This document shows, in pieces, positions 55,473-62,680 of a stretch of DNA of 64,000 nt. The notes beneath the pieces are model-generated. The model saw only the letters and a program-made list of their open reading frames with translations, searched no databases and was not told the DNA's origin. The position numbers were made by a program, and so were the translations under genes. Source of the DNA: DASUAS01 sp963750045 (GTDB lineage Bacteria; Actinomycetota; Acidimicrobiia; IMCC26256; DASPTH01); contig CAVVPD010000007.1 in the NCBI GenBank assembly GCA_963750045.1, positions 248,001 to 312,000 on the forward strand, written 5' to 3'. Each line of letters starts with the position of its first letter. The stretch's first letter is position 1.

Positions 55473-56884
55473 TCAATGGAGCGGACGGCCGGTGATCGCC
55501 AGTGCCGCCTCGCCGAACACCTCGCTGAGCGTCGGATGGGGATGGACCAGCGCGGCGATGTCGGCGGCGTTGGCTTCCCAGTTGACGCTGAGGTACCCCT
55601 CGCCGAGCAGCTCGGTGGCCCACGGACCGGCGAAGTGCGCGCCCAGCAGCAAACCGTCGGCGTCGGTGACGAGCTTCACCAGCCCGTCGGTGTCACCCAG
55701 GATCATCGCCCGGGCGTCGCCGGCGAAACGGTGCGTGTTGACGGCGACGTCGTGGCCCTGCTCCCGCGCCTGCTCCTCGGTGAGCCCGCACCAGGCGACC
55801 TCGGGATGCGAGTACACGACCCACGGGACCTTCTGGTAGTCGACCGGCGTCACCGGATCCCCGAGGATCGTCTTCACGATCACGATCGCCTCGGCGAACC
55901 CGACGTGCGCGAGTTGCGGGGTGTCGATCACGTCACCCGCCGCGAACACTCCCGGCACGCTGGTCCGGAGCTGCTCGTCGACCACGACGAAGCCGCGGTC
56001 GTCGACGTCGACGGGCGAATCCTCGAGCCCGAACCCGGCGCTCAGCGGGGCGCGCCCGATGCTCACGACGATCTTGTCGACCACCACCGACTGCTCACCC
56101 GCGTCGGTGTCCCACGTGACCGTGAGCTCGCGCGAGCCCTCGATCCCGAGGACGCGCGCCGACGTCTGCACGTCGACCCCGCGCTTCTTGAACGACCGGG
56201 CGACGACGTTGCCGGCGTCGACGTCGGTGGGCGCGAGGATCCTGGGCAGCGCCTCGAGCACCGTGACCTGGGTGCCCAGGTCGACGAACATCGACGCGAA
56301 CTCGGCGCCGATGACGCCGCCGCCGATGATGGCGACACGCGGGGGAGCTCGCTGAGCTCGAGCACGTGGTCGGACGAGAGCACACGGGTGCCGTCGAAGT
56401 CGAGTCCCGGGAGCGACCGCGGGTAGGACCCGGTCGCCACCACCAGGTTCGCCCCCTGCAGCTCCGTGCCGTCGGGCAGCCGCACGAGATGCGCGGCGGC
56501 GTCGGCGACCTCACCGCGCGCGTTGAACACGGTGACGTGCCGACCCTTCAGCAGGGATTCGAGGCCCTTCGTGAGCCGGTCGACCACCTCCTGCTTTCGC
56601 ACCTGCGAGCGCGACAAGTCGAGCGTGGGCACCCCCGCATCGACGCCGAAGTCCGGCGCGCGCTGGACGGTGCGCAGCACCTCGGCGGTCTGGAGGAGCT
56701 CCTTGGCCGGGATGCAGCCCCGGTGGAGGCAGGTGCCGCCCACGCGACCTTCCTCGACCAGGGCGATGTTGAGCCCGGCTGCTGCCCCGTAGAGCGCGGT
56801 TGCGTAGCCGGCCGGACCACCGCCGAGAACCACGATGTCGAATTGCTCGGCCAGGACGGCCACCTCCCCGAACCGGCGCTCCAC
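55473..56884 (-). CDS. lpdA: Dihydrolipoyl dehydrogenase (one frameshift)
   Basis: About 471 residues. FAD flavoprotein that reoxidises dihydrolipoamide with NAD+ (E3 component). FAD motif DIVVLGGGPAGYATAL, redox disulfide Cys52/Cys57 in GGTCLHRGCIPAK, NAD site (AIIGGGVIGAEFASMF once corrected), VPGVFAAGDVI, and the catalytic His-Glu in HPHPTLSE. The break near 56340 shows five C where six would restore ELPPRVAIIGGG. The GTG at 56884 is the furthest usable start; one at 56863 is also possible. Sits 49 bases upstream of sucB. Confidence 0.92.
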
Positions 56885-57020
56885 GGCGCCGGCGAGTTGT
56901 CACGTGCGGACCTTGTCATTCTTCCAGGCCGGAACCCGCGGACGGTCATTCCGATTCCCGATGTTCACAGACATGTTCAGTCGGCGTGGCGGGATGCCAC
57001 CTTGACGTCGAGTGGAGGGC

Positions 57021-57110
57021 TCAGCGGGCGAGCAGGATCTGGACCGCCCCGGCAGTCAGGATCGCGACCCCGGTGATCGCCGCCAGGATGAGCAGGGTGC
57101 GGGTACTCAC
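57021..57110 (-). CDS. 29-residue single-pass membrane peptide
   Basis: A GTG at 57110 opens a 30-codon frame: STRTLLILAAITGVAILTAG then AVQILLAR, stop TGA 57023-57021. One hydrophobic helix is flanked by Arg at both ends, giving the profile of a real small membrane protein and not a random frame. Upstream GAGGATGAGGC offers a Shine-Dalgarno. It lies alone between lpd and the flippase gene and is too short for most gene callers. Function unknown. Confidence 0.5.
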   Translation of the reverse strand: MSTRTLLILAAITGVAILTAGAVQILLAR

Positions 57111-57297
57111 GCCTCATCCTCGCGCCCCTGAGCCCGATGGCCTGCACCGAGGCCTTCGCCACCGGCGCCGTGAGTACCGAGGCGGCGGCACCACCGCCGA
57201 TATGCTGACTCGCCGGGCACCCGCCGCACCACGGCCCTTTTTCGAGCACGTCCCCAGCCCGTAGATCCCTCTCGAGCAGCCGACACCCGAGACGAGC

Positions 57298-58644
57298 ATG
57301 TCGCAGCGCGCACAACGCCTCATCGAAGCCGCTCGCAAGCTGCCGGTCCCCGAGGGCACCTATGCGGTCGGCCTCGGGCTGCTGATCTCGGGCATCACCG
57401 CGTACGGATTCCAGATCCTTGCCTTCAAGGGACTCACCAAATCGGAGTACGCGGCCCTCAACGGCCTCTGGATCCTCGTGTTCGTGGTCGCGCCCGGCTT
57501 CTTCCTCCCCCTCGAGCAGGAGGTGGGCCGCGCCGTCGCCGACCGCCGGTCCCGTTCCGAGGGCGGCGGACCGGTCGTCAAGAAGGCCGCGCGGGCCGGA
57601 GCGATCCTGGCCGGTTCCCTCATGGTCTTCTCGGTCATCGGCGCCCTCGCCTTCGGCCTCACCGAGCGGCTGTTCCACGGGCAGGAGGTCCTGCTCGTCT
57701 GCTTCGTCATCGCGCTCGGCACGTACGCGGTGCAGCACATCACCCGCGGAACGCTCTCGGGCAACGGGCGCTTCGGCCCCTACGGCATGATCCTCGGCGC
57801 CGAGGGCGTGTTCCGCATCCTCCCGGTGATCGTGATCTACGCAGCCGGGGTCGACGACCTGCTCTGGTACGGCCTCGCGCTCGCGATCCCACCGCTGCTC
57901 GCGAGCCTGGTGGCAATCCGCGGCGAGCACGGGCTGCTCGCTCCGGGTCCCGACGCCGAGTGGTCGGAGCTCTCGACCAACCTCACGCTGCTCTTCCTGG
58001 GCTCACTCGCCGCCCAGACCCTGAGCTACGCCGCGGCCCTCGGGGTGATCGTGCTCGCTCAGGGCAAGCACGAGCGCAGGGAAGCGGCCGACTTCATCGT
58101 CGGGTTCTTCATCGCCCGCATCCCGATCCTGCTGTTCCAGGCCATCCAGGCCGCGCTGCTCCCGAAGCTGGCGGCACTGTCGGGCGCGGGCAAGTTCGAC
58201 GACTTCCGTTCGGGGCTCAAGAAGCTCGTGATGATCGTCGTGGGCGTCGGCCTGCTCGGGATCGCGGCCGGGGCGAGCATCGGACCGACGGTCGGCCAGA
58301 TCCTCTTCGGCGACAAGTTCAACCTCAGCAACCAGGACCTCACGCTCCTGTTCGTCGGGAGCGCCGCGTTCATCCTGGCCCTGACCCTCGCCCAGGCCCT
58401 CATCGCGCTGCTCGGCCACGGGCGCGCGCTCGTCGCATGGACCGTGGGACTCGTGCTCTGCGTCGCGGTGATGGGCTTCGGCAGCACCGACCTCTTCCTG
58501 CGGGCCGAGCTCGGGTACCTCGCCGGTTGCCTCGCGTCGGCGGCGACGATGGCGATCTTCCTGTTGACGCGCCTGCGCTCGGCGACACCGGAGAGCCTCA
58601 GCCTCCTCGTCGAGGCCATCGAGCACGAGCCCCTCGAGATCTAG
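57298..58644 (+). CDS. Polysaccharide flippase-like membrane protein (MATE/MOP superfamily)
   Basis: 448 residues with about 12-14 membrane helices (AVGLGLLISGITAYGFQILAF; GAILAGSLMVFSVIGALAFGL; LVMIVVGVGLLGIAAGASIG and others) and a gap in the middle of about 30 polar residues, the layout of Wzx/MurJ-type lipid-linked oligosaccharide flippases. No specific substrate motif. A -10-like TATGCT at 57201 lies about 90 bases upstream. Four bases separate it from the nucleotide-sugar reductase gene downstream, which supports a role in glycan export. Intact. Confidence 0.8.
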   Translation: MSQRAQRLIEAARKLPVPEGTYAVGLGLLISGITAYGFQILAFKGLTKSEYAALNGLWILVFVVAPGFFLPLEQEVGRAVADRRSRSEGGGPVVKKAARAGAILAGSLMVFSVIGALAFGLTERLFHGQEVLLVCFVIALGTYAVQHITRGTLSGNGRFGPYGMILGAEGVFRILPVIVIYAAGVDDLLWYGLALAIPPLLASLVAIRGEHGLLAPGPDAEWSELSTNLTLLFLGSLAAQTLSYAAALGVIVLAQGKHERREAADFIVGFFIARIPILLFQAIQAALLPKLAALSGAGKFDDFRSGLKKLVMIVVGVGLLGIAAGASIGPTVGQILFGDKFNLSNQDLTLLFVGSAAFILALTLAQALIALLGHGRALVAWTVGLVLCVAVMGFGSTDLFLRAELGYLAGCLASAATMAIFLLTRLRSATPESLSLLVEAIEHEPLEI

Positions 58645-58648
58645 GGCA

Positions 58649-59548
58649 GTGCGCGCGGCCATCACCGGCGCTCGCGGGTTCGTCGGACGTCACCTCGCCG
58701 CCCACCTCCGCCGAGAGGGAGTCGCGGTGGTCGACCTCGACCTCGCGGGCCCGACGCCACTCGACATCACCGACCGCGAGGCCGTCGGTCGTCGCATCGG
58801 CGACGAGCATCCCGACGTCGTGTACCACCTCGCGGCTCGCAGCCACGTCGGTCAATCGTGGACCGACGGTGAGCTGCTCGTGCGCGTGAACGTCGACGGC
58901 ACGCGCCACGTGCTCGACGCGTGCGTTGCCGCCGGTGTCGGCCGCGTGCTCGTCGTGGGGAGCGCAGAGCAGTACGGCCGGGTGGCGCCCGACGAGATCC
59001 CCGTCCGGGAGACGGCACCGCTGCGGCCCCTGACTCCCTATGGGGAGAGCAAGGTTGCGGCCGAGCGCCTGGCGCTCGAAGCGTTCCGCGACGACGGGCT
59101 CGCCGTCGTGTGCGTCCGCGCGTTCAACCACACCGGCCCCGGACAGCCTCCGACGTTCCTCGTGCCGGGCCTCGCGGCGCGCATCGCCGCCGCCGAACGC
59201 GACGGGGCCGACGAGATCGCCCTCGGCAACCTCGATCCCGTGCGCGACTTCAGCGACGTGCGCGACGTCGTGAACGCCTACGCGCTCCTCGCGGCCCACG
59301 GAACGCCGGGCGAGGCCTACAACGTGAGCTCGGGCCGGGGCGTGCGCGTGGGCGATCTCGCCGCGCAGCTGCTGGAGCGCTCCGCCCGACCGCTCACGGT
59401 CACGGTCACCGCCGACCTGGCGCGGCCGGTCGAAGTGCCGGTGCTCGTGGGCGATCCGGCCAAGCTCGTCGCGGCCACCGGCTGGCAACCGCAGTACACG
59501 CTCGCCGACACCCTCGACGCGGTGCTCGACGCCGCCCGCCACTCCTGA
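58649..59548 (+). CDS. Nucleotide-sugar reductase/epimerase, GDP-6-deoxy-mannose reductase-like SDR
   Basis: 299 residues, extended SDR. ITGARGFVGRHLAAHL binds NAD(P), HLAARSHVGQSW, catalytic Ser in VGSAEQYG, Tyr-Lys in YGESKVAAE, and FNHTGPGQ, typical of GDP-4-keto-6-deoxymannose reductase and relatives. It would make GDP-rhamnose or a related 6-deoxysugar; alternatively it could stand in for the missing RmlD. The GTG start is four bases after the flippase stop. Intact. Confidence 0.82.
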   Translation: MRAAITGARGFVGRHLAAHLRREGVAVVDLDLAGPTPLDITDREAVGRRIGDEHPDVVYHLAARSHVGQSWTDGELLVRVNVDGTRHVLDACVAAGVGRVLVVGSAEQYGRVAPDEIPVRETAPLRPLTPYGESKVAAERLALEAFRDDGLAVVCVRAFNHTGPGQPPTFLVPGLAARIAAAERDGADEIALGNLDPVRDFSDVRDVVNAYALLAAHGTPGEAYNVSSGRGVRVGDLAAQLLERSARPLTVTVTADLARPVEVPVLVGDPAKLVAATGWQPQYTLADTLDAVLDAARHS

Positions 59549-59567
59549 CCCGGCAGCCCACACCGGT

Positions 59568-60335
59568 TCAACGCTCCACGTCGGCCCCCTCGGGGACCTG
59601 ACGGGCGAGCCAACCGAGCAGGGTGGCGATCGCCCGTGGGTCGTGACGAAGGCGGTGGCCCGCACCGTGCACCAACCGCAGCTCCGCGCCCGACGTTCCG
59701 GCGTCGGCGAGGGCACGCGCTTCGTCGACGGACACCTCGGCGTCGTCGACACCGTGCAGCACCAGCAGAGGACGTCCGCCGAGTCGCGACGCCGCGGCAA
59801 CCGCGTCGACGCGCCCGATGTCGCGCACCCAACCAGTCGCATCGGTGGGGAAGCCGGGCGTTCGGATCATCCCCATGGAGCGTGAGTGCACGAGCAGACG
59901 CCCCGGGTCCTGCGCCCAACCGCGCAAGGTGCCCGGCGCCGCGATGGTCGCGACCCCGCGCACGAGGTCGTCGTCGGCTGCCTCACACACCGCGAACGTG
60001 CCCCCGTGGCCGAAGCCCGCGATCCACACGCCGCGCACGTCGTCGTGCGCCGCCAGGGTTCGCACCGCGCCGCGCAGGTCGTCGAGCCAACCCCGCGCCG
60101 AGAAGTCCCCGTCCGACGTGCCGGTGCCGCGGAAGTTGAACGTGAGCACGACCCACCCGGCCTCGGAGGCGATGCGGTCGGCCAGGTCGGGATAGGTGGT
60201 GCCGACCGTGGCCGCACCACGCGGCGGGTTCGGCAGCCCGTGACAGAGCACCAGGCCGAGTCCCTGTCCCGGCGTGGTCGGGTTGGCCACGTGGGCCGAC
60301 AGCCGAAGGTCACCCGACAGAATGGTCTCGTCCAT
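59568..60335 (-). CDS. Alpha/beta hydrolase-like protein lacking nucleophile Ser
   Basis: 255 residues. Dienelactone-hydrolase/peptidase-like alpha/beta fold: LCHGLPNPPRG (oxyanion loop), LTFNFRGTGTSDGDFS, nucleophile elbow, LLVLHGVDDAEVSVDEA (acid Asp) and VHGAGHRLRHDP (His). The elbow reads GFGHGG where GxSxG is expected, so the nucleophile is Gly. Asp and His are kept, which is odd for a dead enzyme. The start is ATG 60335, divergent from the DUF1802 gene. It could be a pseudo-hydrolase with a binding role. Confidence 0.78.
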   Translation of the reverse strand: MDETILSGDLRLSAHVANPTTPGQGLGLVLCHGLPNPPRGAATVGTTYPDLADRIASEAGWVVLTFNFRGTGTSDGDFSARGWLDDLRGAVRTLAAHDDVRGVWIAGFGHGGTFAVCEAADDDLVRGVATIAAPGTLRGWAQDPGRLLVHSRSMGMIRTPGFPTDATGWVRDIGRVDAVAAASRLGGRPLLVLHGVDDAEVSVDEARALADAGTSGAELRLVHGAGHRLRHDPRAIATLLGWLARQVPEGADVER

Positions 60336-60343
60336 GGTCCGCC

Positions 60344-60349
60344 TATTGT
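60344..60349 (+). promoter_or_regulatory. -10 element (TATTGT) for the DUF1802 gene
   Basis: TATTGT ends six bases before ATG 60356 in a 20-base divergent gap; leaderless start likely. Confidence 0.4.
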
Positions 60350-60355
60350 GGACAC

Positions 60356-60942
60356 ATGTCACCCGCGTTCAAGGAATGGGCCGTCATCGTGCACGCGCTG
60401 CTCGAGGGCGAGCAGATCCTCGACGTGCGCAAGGGAGGTATCCGCGAGGACGGTCGGCACTTCTCGCTCCAGTCGACCCGCCTCTGGCTGTATCCCACCT
60501 CCGAGCACCAGAAGCCCGAGCTCCTCAAGGACCCGTACCGGCACTGGATCGACCTCGCGCACGCGGCGCCGGTCGGCGAGCCGATCAGCATCGAGGGTTG
60601 GGCAGACGTCGTGGCCGTCGCAACCGTCACCGAGGCCGACGAGCTCGCGGCCATCGAGTCGAAGCTGATCTGGACCGCCGACTACGCCGAATCCCGCCTC
60701 GGGTGGAAGCAACGCGACCCACTCTGGGTGTTGGCGCTTCGCGGCACCGGCTGGTGGAACCGGTGACCGTCCCCTGGGCCGAGGACTACGGCGGCTGCAC
60801 CTCGTGGGTCGAGCTCGCCGGGCTGCCCGACGATCCCGCGTCGCTCCCGAGCGAGCCCGCGCTGTCCGACGTCGCGTTCGAGGCCCGGCTCAAGGGCTCG
60901 ATCGACGCGCTGCCCTCGCTCGTCCCACCGACGAGCGGGTAG
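60356..60942 (+). CDS. DUF1802-like protein (one frameshift)
   Basis: About 195 residues. FKEWAVIVHALLEGEQILDVRKGGIREDG and LYPTSEHQKPELL match the start of DUF1802 proteins as I remember them. The frame ends early at 60766, but one base change near 60745 continues it as HRLVEPVTVPWAEDYGGCTSWVEL, the usual C-terminal half, stopping at 60942. Function unknown for the family. The start is supported by the -10 box. Confidence 0.72.
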
Positions 60943-60949
60943 GCAGGCC

Positions 60950-61162
60950 TCAGTCTCCTGGCCGCGCCGACGTGTGCGGTCGGTATCCCCGGTTCGCCGC
61001 CTCGGCCAGCGTGTCGGGCGAGAACGCGGCGAACTGCTCCGACGCGAGGAGCTCGGCGATCAGCTCGGAGACCTTGGCATCGTCGGTGTCGAGGTCGTAG
61101 ACCACCTGACGGCGCTTGTCGCCGAGGTACCGGAACTCTTCGAAGCGCGTCGGTCGGCTCAT
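60950..61162 (-). CDS. Small conserved hypothetical protein, 70 residues
   Basis: Starts at ATG 61162: SRPTRFEEFRYLGDKRRQVVYDLDT, then DDAKVSELIAELLAS and a C-terminal DTLAEAANRGYRP. Soluble, acidic-basic alternating, no Cys. The longer in-frame start at 61225 would run back through the strong terminator at 61190-61219 and was rejected. Looks like a conserved actinobacterial small protein, but I cannot name it. Confidence 0.65.
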   Translation of the reverse strand: MSRPTRFEEFRYLGDKRRQVVYDLDTDDAKVSELIAELLASEQFAAFSPDTLAEAANRGYRPHTSARPGD

Positions 61163-61189
61163 CGCCGGAGAGACTACGTGCTCGGAACG

Positions 61190-61219
61190 CGACGAAGGGC
61201 GCCGAAGCGCCCTTCGTCG
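61190..61219 (-). terminator. Strong hairpin (13-bp stem, TTCG tetraloop on the minus strand)
   Basis: CGACGAAGGGCGC, CGAA, GCGCCCTTCGTCG on the plus strand; read on the minus strand the loop is UUCG, an exceptionally stable tetraloop. It ends the short transcript from about 61420 and insulates the 70-residue gene. Confidence 0.8.
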
Positions 61220-61410
61220 GAACACAGGTTGGAAAGAACCACCGGACGGAACTCGTAGGCGGGACCAGTCCCTACCCGTCGTGGTGGCGGCGCGGCGGTT
61301 GGATTCCGCCAGGCAGTCCTCCTTGGTTCACGTGGCTGCCTCAGCGGCCGCGCACCTCCAGGGTCCCGGGTTGATCATGCATCGTGTGGACCACCTCCTT
61401 TCTCTGGTAC
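61219..61410 (-). ncRNA. Candidate structured short transcript with extended anti-SD complementarity
   Basis: On the minus strand, bases 61403-61387 read AGAAAGGAGGTGGTCCA. This can pair over 17 bases (one G-U) with the 3' end of actinobacterial 16S rRNA (TGGATCACCTCCTTTCT). An ATG four bases later opens a 13-residue peptide (MHDQPGTLEVRGR, stop at 61341); a second GTG frame of 19 residues spans 61331-61272. Hairpins include AGGCAG/CTGCCT (61311-61341), enclosing another AAGGAGG, and GGGAC-CA-GTCCC (61261-61272). It ends at the UUCG terminator. It could be a leader-peptide mRNA or a ribosome-binding RNA. Confidence 0.4.
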
Positions 61411-61434
61411 CGAAACTTGTACCACGTGAAGGGG

Positions 61435-61896
61435 TCATTGCGGGGGGAAATTTCCTCCCGGATCGGGGTCGTTCGTCGCCGGCGGGCCGACCGCGCCGAT
61501 CGCCCGCAGATAGCTGAGTTGGGTCTCGATGACGCCGAAGACCTGTTCGGGCAGGTAGGCCTCGCCGGTGTCGGCACAGCGCTCCAGGATGTACTCGACG
61601 GTCTCCGATCCGCCGATCACCACCGTGCCGGCCGGGTACGCGGTCGAACCGTTCGAAGAGACACCCTTGCGCTTGAAGAACTCGACCTGGAACTCCAGGA
61701 TCCGGCGGACGTCGCCTGCCGTGAGCGTCGCCGCGATGTCGTCGGGTACGTGCTCCACCACCCAGTCGAGCGCGTCATCGAGGTGGTAGAGCGCGGGTGG
61801 CGGTCGATCGGCGATCCGGGTTGCCTCACGGGTCACGAAGAACGCGGCGATGCCGATCACCATCCCGACCACCAGGAATCCGACGACGACCTCCAC
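61435..61896 (-). CDS. Membrane-anchored conserved hypothetical protein
   Basis: 153 residues. One N-terminal membrane helix (VVVGFLVVGMVIGIAAFFVT) and a cytoplasmic or periplasmic domain with LDWVVEHVPDDIAATLTAGDVRRILE and SETVEYILERCADTGEAYLPEQVFGVIETQLSYLRAIG. No catalytic motif. The GTG 61896 start is chosen over longer in-frame readings because TAGCGT lies exactly seven bases upstream and the upstream sequence is Arg/Ser-rich antisense-like. It directly precedes the extended-SD transcript. Confidence 0.72.
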   Translation of the reverse strand: MEVVVGFLVVGMVIGIAAFFVTREATRIADRPPPALYHLDDALDWVVEHVPDDIAATLTAGDVRRILEFQVEFFKRKGVSSNGSTAYPAGTVVIGGSETVEYILERCADTGEAYLPEQVFGVIETQLSYLRAIGAVGPPATNDPDPGGNFPPQ

Positions 61897-61903
61897 CCGC
61901 GCG

Positions 61904-61909
61904 ACGCTA
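61904..61909 (-). promoter_or_regulatory. -10 element (TAGCGT) deciding the 61896 start
   Basis: TAGCGT ends seven bases before GTG 61896 and overlaps the TAG stop of the upstream lipoprotein gene. Confidence 0.4.
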
Positions 61910-62680
61910 GGCCGAGGTCGCCGCGACCAGGTAGGTCGGGCACAGCGTCGCGAGCGGCACCGAGACCGACGCCTGCTGCCCCGGCGCGAGCTCGGCCACC
62001 CCGGCACGGACGGTGGTGATGCCGGACGGCTGTCTCGACTCGCCGAAGCACATCACCGCCACCCGGGGCGAACGGGCGGTCCAGGTACCGGTGGGGTTCG
62101 TGAGGGTGGCTGCGAGCGTCTGCGCGACGTCGCCGGTCTGCGGTGCCGAGAGCGCGAGGCCGCTCACCGCGAGCGCACGCGACGCCTTCGCCTCCGTCAC
62201 CGGCGTGCTGCGGACCTTGACGACCACCGTCGCACCGGGGGGCACGCCGTTGGCGCGGAACGCCACCGAGGCGAGCGACAGCTCACCCGGCGCGAGCACC
62301 TGCGGGAACGCCTCGACGCTCCGGGCGCGCGTCACCGAGGCTCCGTCCCGGCTCGTCGCGGTGGCGGTGACCAGGTCGACGCGCGCCGTCTCGTTGCCGC
62401 CGTTCTGCAGGAGCACGGCGACGCGGTCGTCGACCGCCGCCGCGGTACCGGCGACCCCCAGCCCGGTGACGGGCTCCAGCACGGGGTTCACGTTGCCCTG
62501 TGGCTCGCCGACCGTCGGCGCGGGGGGAGGCGTCGCGATCTTGGTCGTGGCCGTGCCCTTCGGACGCGGCACGGTGGTCGTCGCCCGAGCCGTGGTGTCG
62601 TCGCCGCCTCCTCCGCACGAAGCGAGCGCCACCGCGGCGGCGACCACCGCCACCACGGCGACGGACGAGCGCACGTTCAC
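61907..62680 (-). CDS. Secreted lipoprotein
   Basis: 257 residues from GTG 62680, which overlaps the stop of the upstream propeller gene (GTGA). A signal peptide ends in a lipobox (VALASC), so the Cys at about residue 22 is lipid-modified and membrane-anchored. A Thr/Pro-rich linker is followed by two beta-rich segments (RVAVLLQNGGNETARVDLVTA; PPGATVVVKVRS) with sequence like extracellular Ig- or bacterial-adhesin-type sandwiches. No enzymatic motif. Probably works with the neighbouring secreted propeller protein. Confidence 0.75.
   Translation of the reverse strand: MNVRSSVAVVAVVAAAVALASCGGGGDDTTARATTTVPRPKGTATTKIATPPPAPTVGEPQGNVNPVLEPVTGLGVAGTAAAVDDRVAVLLQNGGNETARVDLVTATATSRDGASVTRARSVEAFPQVLAPGELSLASVAFRANGVPPGATVVVKVRSTPVTEAKASRALAVSGLALSAPQTGDVAQTLAATLTNPTGTWTARSPRVAVMCFGESRQPSGITTVRAGVAELAPGQQASVSVPLATLCPTYLVAATSA

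Noticed and set aside
57111..57297. Possible tRNA or riboswitch in the gap before the flippase gene
   Set aside because: No cloverleaf, T-loop (GGTTCGAATC-like) or known riboswitch core could be found; only a weak -10 box was seen.
61330..61382. TGA after MHDQPGTLEVRGR as a selenocysteine codon joining the two small frames
   Set aside because: No SECIS-like hairpin follows at the needed distance, the joined frame has another stop soon after, and no selenoprotein genes are visible.
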